From positions 1,302,001 to 1,366,000 of the forward strand of contig CAVTWH010000010.1 of assembly GCA_963738365.1 (NCBI GenBank): 64,000 nt of DNA, written 5' to 3'. The number at the start of each line of letters is the position of its first letter. Positions within the stretch are counted from its first letter, which is position 1. The notes below the pieces were generated by a model that searched no databases, was not told where the DNA came from, and was given only the letters and a program-made list of their open reading frames with translations. The position numbers were made by a program, and so were the translations under genes. This stretch comes from CAVTWH01 sp963738365. Its GTDB lineage: Bacteria > Actinomycetota > Actinomycetes > Mycobacteriales > Micromonosporaceae. Below, piece after piece: positions 9,036-16,839 of the stretch.

Positions 9036-10211
9036 TTAGGTAGCGGGGATGACCCACAGGCGTACAGTTCCATCCGCTCCCGCGGTGGCCAGGGTGTGGC
9101 CGTCGGGGCCGTACGCGACGCCCTCGACGCAGTCGGTGTGGCCCACGAAGGTGGTGACCAGGGCGCCGGTAGCCAGGTCGAACAACCGTGCGGTGTGATC
9201 CTGGTCGGCGGTGGCCAGGCGCTTCCCGTCGGGGCTGAAGGCCAGCCCGAAGATCTCAACGGCGGTGCGGTCCGCCGTGGCGGGCCTGACCAGCGTGGTG
9301 ACCGGCCGGCCGGTGAGCGCACTCCACAGTCGGGTTGTTCCGTCCTGGGCATCTCCGGCGGCGAATGTCTTGCCGTCCGGGCTGAAGGCCACGCTGACGA
9401 CGGCGTTTGAGTAGCCGGTGATCTGGGTTGCGCTCACGCCGGTGGCCGCGTTCCACAACCCCACCGTGTCCTGTGGGCCTTGCTGGTCAACCGTCTGGCC
9501 GCCGGTGGCGAGCAACGTGCCGTCGGGGCTGAACGCGATCTGGATGACGCGAACGTTGGGTGGGGTGATGGTGACGGCAACCTGGGTGGTTGCGACACTC
9601 CAGAGCCGCACGTGGCCGTCTTCGCTCGCCGCGGCGATGTTCCTACCGTCGGGGCTGAACTGGACGTCGGTGACGGGGCCGGAGCCCTCAGCCGCGAGGG
9701 TCGTGGTGGCGCGACCGGCGGTGACGTCCCACAGGTGTACCTTGCCTTCCGCGTCGGACACGGCCAAGGTCTTGCCGTCCGGGCTGTACGCCACGCTGAT
9801 GAGCTGGGCCTGCGCGACCCGGAAGGTAGCCGGCGTCCGGCCAGAGGCCACTGTCCACAACCGCACGGTGCCGTCCGCGCCGGCCGAGGCGATTGCCGTG
9901 CCGTCGGGGCTGAACGCCACGCTGTTGACCACCCCGGTGTGACCGGTGAGTACGGCATGTGCCGTGCCCCCTTGCCGCGACCCGGTGGCGACGATCAGGG
10001 GCGCCGCGGCCGGACCGGCCGGCGGATGGTCCCAGGGAGACGCGATGAATGTGGACGCGCCGACGATCACGGCGCACGTCACCGCGACGCCGGCCAGCTG
10101 GCTCAGCAGCCGGTGACGCCCGCGCTGGCGGGCGTTTCGCGGCGGGGCGAGAGCGATCGCATCCGCCTCGACCGCAAGGTCTCCGAACATCTGGTCGATG
10201 TCAGCATCCAT
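9036..10211 (-). CDS. Membrane-anchored seven-blade WD40 protein paired with ECF sigma factor
   Basis: 391 residues. The N-terminal ~35 residues (MDADIDQMFGDLAVEADAIA) are cytosolic, one hydrophobic segment (about 38-58) crosses the membrane, and the rest is seven SPDG...VRLW repeats, enough for one full WD40 propeller outside the cell. The start at 10211 overlaps the end of the sigma gene by 11 bases, so the two are translationally coupled. Short N-terminal domains of this kind, encoded right after SigE-family sigma genes, are found on anti-sigma-like membrane proteins; a role in holding or releasing the sigma factor is therefore inferred, with the propeller as sensor. No zinc-anti-sigma HxxxCxxC motif is present. 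Confidence 0.8.
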   Translation of the reverse strand: MDADIDQMFGDLAVEADAIALAPPRNARQRGRHRLLSQLAGVAVTCAVIVGASTFIASPWDHPPAGPAAAPLIVATGSRQGGTAHAVLTGHTGVVNSVAFSPDGTAIASAGADGTVRLWTVASGRTPATFRVAQAQLISVAYSPDGKTLAVSDAEGKVHLWDVTAGRATTTLAAEGSGPVTDVQFSPDGRNIAAASEDGHVRLWSVATTQVAVTITPPNVRVIQIAFSPDGTLLATGGQTVDQQGPQDTVGLWNAATGVSATQITGYSNAVVSVAFSPDGKTFAAGDAQDGTTRLWSALTGRPVTTLVRPATADRTAVEIFGLAFSPDGKRLATADQDHTARLFDLATGALVTTFVGHTDCVEGVAYGPDGHTLATAGADGTVRLWVIPAT

Positions 10212-10737
10212 GACGACTCCTCAGACTCGTGCCGGTGAATTCGTTCTCGCCGACCGGACCGCGCGCAGACGCCAACGCGCCGGCCAGTCCGGCTCGCCCT
10301 CGGGACAACCAGGACTTGACGGTGTTGACGTTCGTCGCGGTCTCACCGGCGATGTCGGCCACCGAACGGTCCAGCATGTAGTGCAGGACCAGGGCCCGCC
10401 GCTGGTCGACCGGAAGGGTCCGCAGCGCCGCGACGAGCATCACGGTGTTCTCCGAAGGAGGTTCGACGACATCGGGTGGTCGCTGCACACGGCTCGCGGC
10501 TCGGCGGACCCGCAGCCGCCTCCACCGGTCCGCGGACAGGCGGGTCAGCACCACCCGCAACCAGGCCTCGGGGTCGTCGCAGGCAGTCACTCTGCGCCAG
10601 TGTTGCCAGGCCCGTGCGTAGGCCTCCTGGGTCAGATCCTGGGCTTCGGTCACGTCGCCGGTCAGCCCATAGGCATAGCGGACGAGCCGGCGTGACGTGC
10701 CTCGATAGAATTCATCGAATTCGTCTATATCAGCCAT
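10201..10737 (-). CDS. RNA polymerase ECF sigma factor, SigE-family
   Basis: 178 residues. Region 2 covers YRGTSRRLVRYAYGLTGDVT and DLTQEAYARAWQHW (about residues 9-47); region 4 covers TLPVDQRRALVLHYMLDRSV and the recognition helix around NTVKSWLSRGRAGL (about 110-155). The ATG at 10737 was preferred because AAGGA lies five bases before it and the domain starts immediately; an ATG at 10743 is possible. It directs core polymerase to an unknown regulon. It overlaps the downstream WD40 gene, which probably controls it. Confidence 0.92.
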   Translation of the reverse strand: MADIDEFDEFYRGTSRRLVRYAYGLTGDVTEAQDLTQEAYARAWQHWRRVTACDDPEAWLRVVLTRLSADRWRRLRVRRAASRVQRPPDVVEPPSENTVMLVAALRTLPVDQRRALVLHYMLDRSVADIAGETATNVNTVKSWLSRGRAGLAGALASARGPVGENEFTGTSLRSRHGC

Positions 10738-11039
10738 ACCCATCCTTAACCGCGGTCCAATGCCATCAACCTGGTAGACGGTATGACCCCGGGCCAGGTT
10801 GCGGCGCGGTACGCCTGACCGACCCGTCCGCATCGCTGCGAGGCCGTGGCGCGGCCCCACCAGAAGTCCGACCTGGGCACGCCGGCTTCGAGCTATGGCC
10901 TCTGTTCCGTGCCAAATCTCATCGCACCTGGTGTGAGCTGCCGCTTCGCGGTCTTGGCGCAGGATGGCCGACGCGTTCGTTTCGATTGCCGTACTTGAGC
11001 GCGGCACCCGTGTTCGGCCCTGGCTGCCCGGTCAGACGC

Positions 11040-11314
11040 AGCGAAACCGCTCTCGTCGCGGAACTGCCCGTGCTGCGGCACGAGGTTGCGGTGCTGCGGC
11101 GCCAGGTCGGCCGACCGCAACTGTCCTGGCCGCAACGAGCTGTGTTGTCCGCACTGGTGCAAGCCTTGCCACATCGGCTGTGGAGAAACCGGATCGCCGC
11201 CCGGCGACCCTGTTGGCCTGGCACTGTCGGCTGATCCGCCGACACTGGACCTATGCCAAGCAGCAGGGACGGCCGCGGATCAGCGGCGTTGCCCGGCTGG
11301 TGGGCCACCGACAG
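11040..11314 (+). pseudogene. Frameshifted integrase-type transposase remnant
   Basis: One frame reads ELPVLRHEVAVLRRQVGRP and then PQRAVLSALVQALPHRLWR up to base 11234; another picks up with RPATLLAWHCRLIRRHWTY and AKQQGRPRIS from about 11198 to 11314. Together these match the N-terminal part of a common actinobacterial integrase-core (IS3/IS481-like) transposase in which the same phrases follow each other in one frame. The DDE catalytic core is missing. It is a broken 5' fragment. Confidence 0.65.
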
Positions 11315-11472
11315 TCCCGATCAACGCCCCTCAGCCCGCTGGGACAACGGCCATGCCGGGACCGGCATCGCCGGCCCCGGCCCACACATCCGCGCAAGCG
11401 CCCTACATCGACGTCGGAAGCCGTCCGGCCAGTCGGTCGTCGTTGGACGCCTCCGCCTCGCGTGCTACGCGC

Positions 11473-11660
11473 GTCCAACCTGAATCCGAGCCGCTCGTCC
11501 ATGGTCCGGGTGGCGTTGTAGGGCAACGATGCCGAGGTCTGCTTGCCCGCGGGCAGCTCATGCGGTACGCCTCGACGAGACCGCCTCCCGCCGCGGCGAT
11601 CAGCGCCAGCGCACCCCGCACGGCGACAGCGGCCACTCCACCGCGACGGTGGGCGCGGTG
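11473..11660 (-). pseudogene. Frameshifted GNAT acetyltransferase fragment
   Basis: On the minus strand one frame gives GGVAAVAVRGALALIAAAGG then GLVEAYRMSCP (about 11660-11540), and the next frame gives AGKQTSASLPYNATRTMDER then LGFRLD (11550-11473). In GNAT acetyltransferases of this type the acetyl-CoA-binding helix is followed by an S-x-x-x-N-G/A-T-x-x-x-F/D-E-R-x-GF ending, so both pieces belong to one protein. The first half of the gene is absent. No function remains. Confidence 0.5.
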
Positions 11661-11720
11661 GACGAACGGTCACGTGATCTCCTCATCCCCGGGCGGCGCT
11701 ATCCCCGGGTGGCGCTGTCG

Positions 11721-12668
11721 TCACCGGGTGGCCACGGCCTTGTCGGGAACGGCGGCCGGGGTCAGCCCCACCGCATCCAGCCGACGGCGGGCTTCGGTAT
11801 GGACGTCGTCGGAGAGCCGGCCACGCCGTGCCGCGCTGAGGTTGGCGCGCACGTGCTCGGGGTTCGCCGTGCCGACGATGACCGTGGTGACCGCCGGGTT
11901 GGAGATCGCGAAACGGAGCAGGAAGCCCTCTCGCGTGTCGCCGTCCCGAAGCTCGTCCAGGCCTGTCTGTTCCCAGGTCACGGGTTCCCCGGTGGCGGTC
12001 GTCTTCGGCCGGTTCCCGCCCTGTGCCACGCCACCCCGGACGATGATGCCCAGGCCCTGACCGTGTGCGGTGTCGATGCGCGCCTCCAGGTCACGTTCCA
12101 GCGCCGAGTACGGCACCTGGAGCGCGGACAGTTCCGGGATGGCGAGGTGGTCGTCGATGTTCGGCAGGGTGGAGGAGATGCCGAAGGCCCGGATGTGCCC
12201 GGCGTCACGCAGCGCGGTGAGGGTGGCGATGACGTCCTGGGCCCGGATCACCTCCAGGGACGGGCTGATGTGTAGCTGCAGCAGGTCCAGATGGTCGGTG
12301 TTCAGCCGCCGCAGGCTCTGTTCCAGGCCGGTCCTGATGTTGGCGGCCGAGAAGTCGTGCGGCAACGCGCCGTGGCCGGCGTCGGGTTGGTGGTCCAGGG
12401 GGCACCCGGCCTTGGAGGCCAGGATGTACTCGTCGCGGCGGTCGCCGATGAACCGGCCGATCAGCTCCTCACTCAGGCCATAGTCGACGGACGTGTCGAT
12501 GAAGGTGATGCCTTCGTCCAGGACCGTTTGCAGCACCTCGCGCGCCCCGTCGGGGCTCAGTGGCCGGGGGCGGCGGTGCGGCGCTCCGCGCAGTTCCATT
12601 GCGCCGTAGCCGACAACGGTGACCTCAGGTCCTCCGCTGCCGAGCGGGCGCAGCTCCAGGTCGCTCAT
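11721..12668 (-). CDS. Aldo/keto reductase
   Basis: 315 residues with AAGGAGC correctly placed before the ATG at 12668. It is a TIM-barrel NADPH oxidoreductase: the catalytic Asp/Tyr lie in FIDTSVDYGLSEELIG, the catalytic Lys in YILASKAGCPLD, and the NADP-binding end reads FAISNPAVTTVIVGTANPEH. The usual His of the tetrad sits in a divergent position (LLQLHIS). It reduces a carbonyl compound, substrate unknown. It is divergent from a second aldo/keto reductase at 13086. Confidence 0.9.
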   Translation of the reverse strand: MSDLELRPLGSGGPEVTVVGYGAMELRGAPHRRPRPLSPDGAREVLQTVLDEGITFIDTSVDYGLSEELIGRFIGDRRDEYILASKAGCPLDHQPDAGHGALPHDFSAANIRTGLEQSLRRLNTDHLDLLQLHISPSLEVIRAQDVIATLTALRDAGHIRAFGISSTLPNIDDHLAIPELSALQVPYSALERDLEARIDTAHGQGLGIIVRGGVAQGGNRPKTTATGEPVTWEQTGLDELRDGDTREGFLLRFAISNPAVTTVIVGTANPEHVRANLSAARRGRLSDDVHTEARRRLDAVGLTPAAVPDKAVATR

Positions 12669-12721
12669 GGTGCTCCTTGCGTGTGCGGTGACGGTTGGTG
12701 GGTCGGTGGATGGGCAGGGCG

Positions 12722-12952
12722 TCAGGCACCGGTACCGCGCGGGTCGGTAGCCAGCGGGACGAGGTTCTGCGGTAGGTCGGCGGCACGACCAGCTGGCCTG
12801 GAGCCGGTAAGCCGTACCAGGACCTCGTCGGTGAAGTTGGGGATGTCGTTGGGTTTGAGGTGCGCGTGGGCAATGTGCGGCGGCCCGCCGGTGGACTCCC
12901 CCGTCGTCCCAGGTCCGGTCGCGTACCGCCGGAGCGGTCGTGACCAGGTCAC
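12722..12952 (-). CDS. Small unknown ORF upstream of the aldo/keto reductase
   Basis: 76 codons on the minus strand, ending 53 bases before the reductase start. The middle part (PPHIAHAHLKPNDIPNFTDE then VLVRLTG) has protein-like composition, whereas the ends are Arg/Pro-rich. I do not recognise a family. It could be a small gene co-transcribed with the reductase or the tail of a lost gene. Its putative start lies in a 15-bp palindrome, CGTGACC-A-GGTCACG (12939-12953), which could equally be an operator for the divergent reductases. Confidence 0.3.
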   Translation of the reverse strand: MTWSRPLRRYATGPGTTGESTGGPPHIAHAHLKPNDIPNFTDEVLVRLTGSRPAGRAADLPQNLVPLATDPRGTGA

Positions 12953-12953
12953 G
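12939..12953. promoter_or_regulatory. 15-bp palindrome between divergent reductases
   Basis: CGTGACC, central A, GGTCACG. It is followed by the only AT-rich stretch of the area (about 12968-13020, with CTACTATTCTAG and GATATAGGG), where promoters for the rightward reductase are likely. Operator function is inferred from position only. Confidence 0.35.
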
Positions 12954-13085
12954 GGTCCGGCCTGTCTTGTTGCAATCCTGCTTTGCCTACTATTCTAGTC
13001 GGTGATATAGGGTTTTAGCTATGTGGCCGCGGGCAGGCGGGCAGGCCAGTCGGATCCGGACAGCCTGGCAACAGAGGAGATTGAT

Positions 13086-14186
13086 GTGAGCACCACGACA
13101 GGCTGGTACCGCACCCTCGGCCGGACAGGCGTCAGGGTCAGCGCGCTGACCCTCGGCACGATGAACTTCGGCCCTCGCTTCCACCCGGATGACGCGCTGG
13201 CCACCCAGGTCATCGGCGCCGCCCTGGAGGCGGGGATCAACTTCGTCGACACGGCCGATGTCTACGGCTCCGAGGAGATCGTCGGGCGGGCCATCAAGGC
13301 ACACCGGGACGACATCGTCCTCGCCTCGAAGTTCTTCAACCGGATGGGTCCAGACGTCAACCACTACGGCGCGTCCCGGCGGTGGATCTTCAAGGCCGTC
13401 GAGGCCAGCCTGAGCCGGCTCGGCACCGACCATCTGGACCTGTACCAGGTGCACAAGCCGGACACCGACACCGACTTCGACGAGACCGTCGGCGCGCTGT
13501 CCGACCTGGTCCACCAGGGCAAGATCCGCTACTTCGGCACCACCACCTCGGAAGCCCACCACCTGGTCGAAGCGCAGACGGTGGCCCGTGAACGCGGGCA
13601 CCTGCGCCCGGTCACCGAGCAGCCGCCGTACTCGATCCTGGCGCGCGAGGCGGAGCGCGCCCTCCTGCCCGTCGCCCAGCAGTACGGGCTCGGCGTACTC
13701 ACCTGGAGCCCACTGGCCGGCGGCTGGCTGTCCGGTCGCTGGCGCCGCGGGGAGAACGTCGAGGCCTCCAACCGGGTGCACGGCAACGGCGCCCGGCACA
13801 ACCCCGAGCAGCCGGAGAACATCGCCAAGCGGGCGGCCGCCGAACGCCTCGGCGAACTCGCCGACGCGGTGGGAATTCCGCTCGCCAGCCTGTCGGTGGC
13901 CTGGATCCTGCGACACCCGGCGGTCACCTCGGTCATCGTGGGTCCGCGTACCCCCGGGCAGGTCACCCAGCTGGTAGAGGCGGCCGCGCTCGCACTCGAT
14001 GACGATCTGCTCGACGCGATCGACGCGATCGTCCCGCCCGGCGTGACCCTCAACCCGGCCGACCGGGGCTGGACACCGCCGTGGCTCGACGACGCGAGCC
14101 GTCGGCGTCGGGTGCTGCCCAACGGTACCCGGACCGTCGGCAGCGGGGCCGTCGCGCCGGCCGGCGACCACTGGCCCGCTCGGTGA
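13086..14186 (+). CDS. Aldo/keto reductase
   Basis: 366 residues from the GTG at 13086, chosen because AGAGGAG precedes it and the family start (WYRTLGRTGVRVSALTLG) follows. Catalytic Asp and Tyr lie in FVDTADVYGSEE, the Lys in IVLASKFFNRMG, the His in LYQVHKPDTDTD. The cofactor end is HPAVTSVIVGPRTPGQVTQL. Length and motifs fit the AKR families of YajO/YghZ-like proteins. The substrate is unknown. It is only distantly similar to the divergent AKR at 11721. Confidence 0.92.
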   Translation: MSTTTGWYRTLGRTGVRVSALTLGTMNFGPRFHPDDALATQVIGAALEAGINFVDTADVYGSEEIVGRAIKAHRDDIVLASKFFNRMGPDVNHYGASRRWIFKAVEASLSRLGTDHLDLYQVHKPDTDTDFDETVGALSDLVHQGKIRYFGTTTSEAHHLVEAQTVARERGHLRPVTEQPPYSILAREAERALLPVAQQYGLGVLTWSPLAGGWLSGRWRRGENVEASNRVHGNGARHNPEQPENIAKRAAAERLGELADAVGIPLASLSVAWILRHPAVTSVIVGPRTPGQVTQLVEAAALALDDDLLDAIDAIVPPGVTLNPADRGWTPPWLDDASRRRRVLPNGTRTVGSGAVAPAGDHWPAR

Positions 14187-14299
14187 CCACACCGGTCCGC
14201 ACCCCGACCGGGACCACTGCGCACCCGATCTGCCAGGAGTTCGCCGCGCTCGCGCGCTGGGCCTGCCGCTACTGCGGCGGCGCCGCCGCACATTCCTGA
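14183..14299 (+). CDS. Possible 38-residue ORF overlapping the reductase stop
   Basis: A GTG at 14183 overlaps the reductase stop as GTGA and opens 38 codons ending in CRYCGGAAAHS. It contains three cysteines (one C-x-x-C) and several hydrophobic residues. Coupled small ORFs exist in actinomycetes, but nothing beyond the overlap supports this one. Confidence 0.25.
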   Translation: MTTPVRTPTGTTAHPICQEFAALARWACRYCGGAAAHS

Positions 14300-14375
14300 A
14301 CGGAATCGGGGCGACGCCGCCGCGATGATCGACCACCTGGCCGGTTACCTGGCCGCAGCCGGCTGGCCGGGGCGG

Positions 14376-15461
14376 TCAGGACACCGCAACCGGCTGCTCC
14401 CGGGCGATTGACTGGCGCAGCCGGTCGATGAGCGCGTCTCCCACCCGGGCGGTCTCCCGCTGGTACGGGGTGTCGGACAGGACGAAGTGGGTGACGCCCA
14501 GTTCGGCGTAGCGGCGCAGCGCCCCGGTCACCTCGTCGGCCGAGCCGACCAGCCAGGTGGTACCTGCACCACCCCCGCCGAACCGGCCGGGTGCGGTGTA
14601 GAGACAGCTGTCCAGCACCTCACCGCGCTCGCCGAGGTCCAGCAGCCGCTGCTGGCCGACGGCCGGGCCGCGGCGCCGGAACACCGGGTCCCCCGTCCGC
14701 TGGGCCATCGCCTCGACCTTGGCCCGGGCGTCCCGCCACGCCTCCTCGCTGGTGTCCCGGACCAGGGTGGTGATGCGCAGGCCGAACTCCAGCGGGGGCA
14801 GGTCCCGGCCGAGTTCGCCGCTGAGCTGGCGGAGCCGGGCGATGCGTTCGGCCACCCCAGCCAGCGGCTCGCCCCAGAACAGTTGTACGTCGGCCTCTGT
14901 GGCGCAGACCCGCTCGGCGGCCGCCGATGCACCGCCGAAGTACAGCCGTGGCCCGGCCCCGGCGTACGGGCGGGGGTTGACCGTGGAGTCGGTGACCCGG
15001 AAGTGCTCGCCGGCGAAGGTGACCTGCTCCTCCGTCCACAGTCGACGGACCAGCCGGATGAACTCCTTGGTACGGGCGTACCGCTGGGCCTGGTCGCCCT
15101 CGGCGTCCCCGTACGCGGCGAGGTTGTCCTGTCCGCTGACGATGTTGATCAGCAGCCGACCGCCGGTGAGGTGTTGCAGGGTGGTGGCCGCGCTGGCGAA
15201 GTGCGCCGGCTGCCAGTAACCGGGCCGGATCGCCACCAGTGGCTGGAAGGTGCGGGTCCGGGCGGCGATCGCGGTGGCCACCGTGAAGGTGTCCGGGCGG
15301 CCCCACCCGGTGCCGATCAGCGCACCGGACCAGCCGTGCTCCTCGGCGGTGCGGGCCAGGTCGGTGAGGTGCTCCAGGCTGCCGTACCCGTCAACGGGCT
15401 CGTCGCCCCGGTGTCCCGGGTCGACGGTATTGGGGATATACCACAGGAAGGTCAGGCTCAT
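14376..15461 (-). CDS. ssuD: SsuD-type FMNH2-dependent alkanesulfonate monooxygenase
   Basis: 361 residues, ATG preceded by AGGAG. It is a bacterial-luciferase-like (LLM) TIM barrel with the SsuD hallmarks: WYIPNT at the start, LVAIRPGYWQPAHFASAATT, and the flavin-binding INIVSGQDNLAAYGDAEGDQ. SsuD enzymes use reduced flavin from a separate reductase and oxygen to split a C-S bond, releasing sulfite and an aldehyde. Here the reductase is encoded at the head of the operon (20944-21477). It is the last gene of the leftward sulfur operon, 13 bases after the preceding monooxygenase. Confidence 0.88.
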   Translation of the reverse strand: MSLTFLWYIPNTVDPGHRGDEPVDGYGSLEHLTDLARTAEEHGWSGALIGTGWGRPDTFTVATAIAARTRTFQPLVAIRPGYWQPAHFASAATTLQHLTGGRLLINIVSGQDNLAAYGDAEGDQAQRYARTKEFIRLVRRLWTEEQVTFAGEHFRVTDSTVNPRPYAGAGPRLYFGGASAAAERVCATEADVQLFWGEPLAGVAERIARLRQLSGELGRDLPPLEFGLRITTLVRDTSEEAWRDARAKVEAMAQRTGDPVFRRRGPAVGQQRLLDLGERGEVLDSCLYTAPGRFGGGGAGTTWLVGSADEVTGALRRYAELGVTHFVLSDTPYQRETARVGDALIDRLRQSIAREQPVAVS

Positions 15462-15474
15462 CGGGTTCTCCTGG

Positions 15475-16839
15475 TCACGAGATGGACAGGGCGCCGACCG
15501 GTTCCACCGGCCGCTCGGCGGCGTGCGCGAACTGGTTGGCGGGCCGCGGCAGCCCGTAGTGTTCGCGCAGCGTGCGGCCGGTGTACTCGGTGCGGAACAG
15601 GCCGCGCTCCTGCAGGATCGGCACCACCTGGCTGGCGAACGCCTCGATCCCGGACGGCAGTACCGCCGGCATGATGTTGAAGCCGTCGGCGGCGCCGCTG
15701 TCGAAGTACTCCTGGATGGTGTCGGCCACCTGCACGGCGGTACCCACGAAGGTGCGGTGGCCGCGGCCGCCGCCGAGCTTGCCGATCAGCTGCCGCACGG
15801 TCAGCCGGTCCCGCCGCGCCCAGTTGACGATCAGCGTGTACCGACTCTTGGCCGCCTCGATCTCGTCCTCGTCGGGCAGGTCGGCCGGCAGCTGCTCGTC
15901 CAGCCGTAGCCGTTGCGGGTCAACTTTCAGCGTCTGGGCCAGCTGCGCCACCGCGTACTGCGGCCCGATCAGCCGGTCCAGCTCGGCGTCGAGCTCGCGG
16001 GCCTGCGCCTCGGTGTCGCCGATGACCGGCACGATGCCGGGCAGCACGACCACGTGGTCCGGGTTGCGGCCGGCCGCGACCACCCGGCGCTTGAGGTCGG
16101 CGTAGAACTCCTGACTCTCCCGCAGGGTCGGCTGGGCGGTGAACACCGCCTCGGCCCAGCGGGCCGCGAACTGCTTGCCGTCCTCGGACGAGCCGGCCTG
16201 CACCAGCAGCGGGTAGGCCTGCGGTGAGCGGGGCAGGTTCAGCGGCCCGTCCACCCGGAACGCCTCGCCCCGGTGCCCGATCGGCCGGACCAGGTCCCGG
16301 CGGGCGTGTACGCCGGCCTGCTTGTCGGCGACCACCGCGTCGTCGGCCCAGCTGTCCCACAGCTTGGTCGCCACCTGCAGGAACTCGTCGGCCCGCTGGT
16401 AGCGGTCGCGGTGCAGCGGCTGGTGGTCCAGCCCGAAGTTGCGGGCGGCCGCGTCGCCGGCGGTGGTGACGACGTTCCAGCCGGCCCGGCCGCCGGAGAG
16501 GTGGTCGAGCGAGGCGAACCGGCGGGCCAGGTTGTAGGGCTCGTTGTAGGAGGTGGAGGCGGTGCCGATCAGCCCGATCCGGCTGGTGCCGACGGCCAGC
16601 GCGGTCAGCAGTACGGTCGGCTCCAGGTGGCCCGAGGGCCGCCGGCCCGGGTCGCCCCACAGCACCGGGCTGTCGGCCAGGAACACCGAGTCGAACTTGG
16701 CGTCCTCGGCTACCCGGGCCAGGTGCTGGTGGGCGGCCAGGGACAGGTTGGCGTGCGGGTCCGACCCGGGTAGCCGCCAGGACGCCTCGTGGTGGCCGGT
16801 GTCGTGCAGGAACAGGTTGAAGTGCAGCTGGCGGCCCAT
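15475..16839 (-). CDS. LLM monooxygenase, NtaA/SnaA/DszA type
   Basis: 454 residues. The ATG at 16839 overlaps the previous stop as TGATG, so it is preferred to far-upstream starts. Typical phrases: HFNLFLHDTGHHEASWRLPG, then ARRFASLDHLSGGRAGWNVV, TTAGDAAARNFGLD and YPLLVQAGSSEDGKQFAARW. This subfamily includes nitrilotriacetate, dibenzothiophene sulfone and pristinamycin monooxygenases, all FMNH2-dependent. In this sulfur operon the likely substrates are organosulfur compounds such as sulfones. It is closely related to its neighbour at 16839-18176, a tandem duplication that has diverged. Confidence 0.88.
   Translation of the reverse strand: MGRQLHFNLFLHDTGHHEASWRLPGSDPHANLSLAAHQHLARVAEDAKFDSVFLADSPVLWGDPGRRPSGHLEPTVLLTALAVGTSRIGLIGTASTSYNEPYNLARRFASLDHLSGGRAGWNVVTTAGDAAARNFGLDHQPLHRDRYQRADEFLQVATKLWDSWADDAVVADKQAGVHARRDLVRPIGHRGEAFRVDGPLNLPRSPQAYPLLVQAGSSEDGKQFAARWAEAVFTAQPTLRESQEFYADLKRRVVAAGRNPDHVVVLPGIVPVIGDTEAQARELDAELDRLIGPQYAVAQLAQTLKVDPQRLRLDEQLPADLPDEDEIEAAKSRYTLIVNWARRDRLTVRQLIGKLGGGRGHRTFVGTAVQVADTIQEYFDSGAADGFNIMPAVLPSGIEAFASQVVPILQERGLFRTEYTGRTLREHYGLPRPANQFAHAAERPVEPVGALSIS

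Noticed and set aside
14325..14411. 28-codon ORF between the reductase and SsuD genes
   Set aside because: Overlaps the SsuD stop region antiparallel and has no supporting signal.
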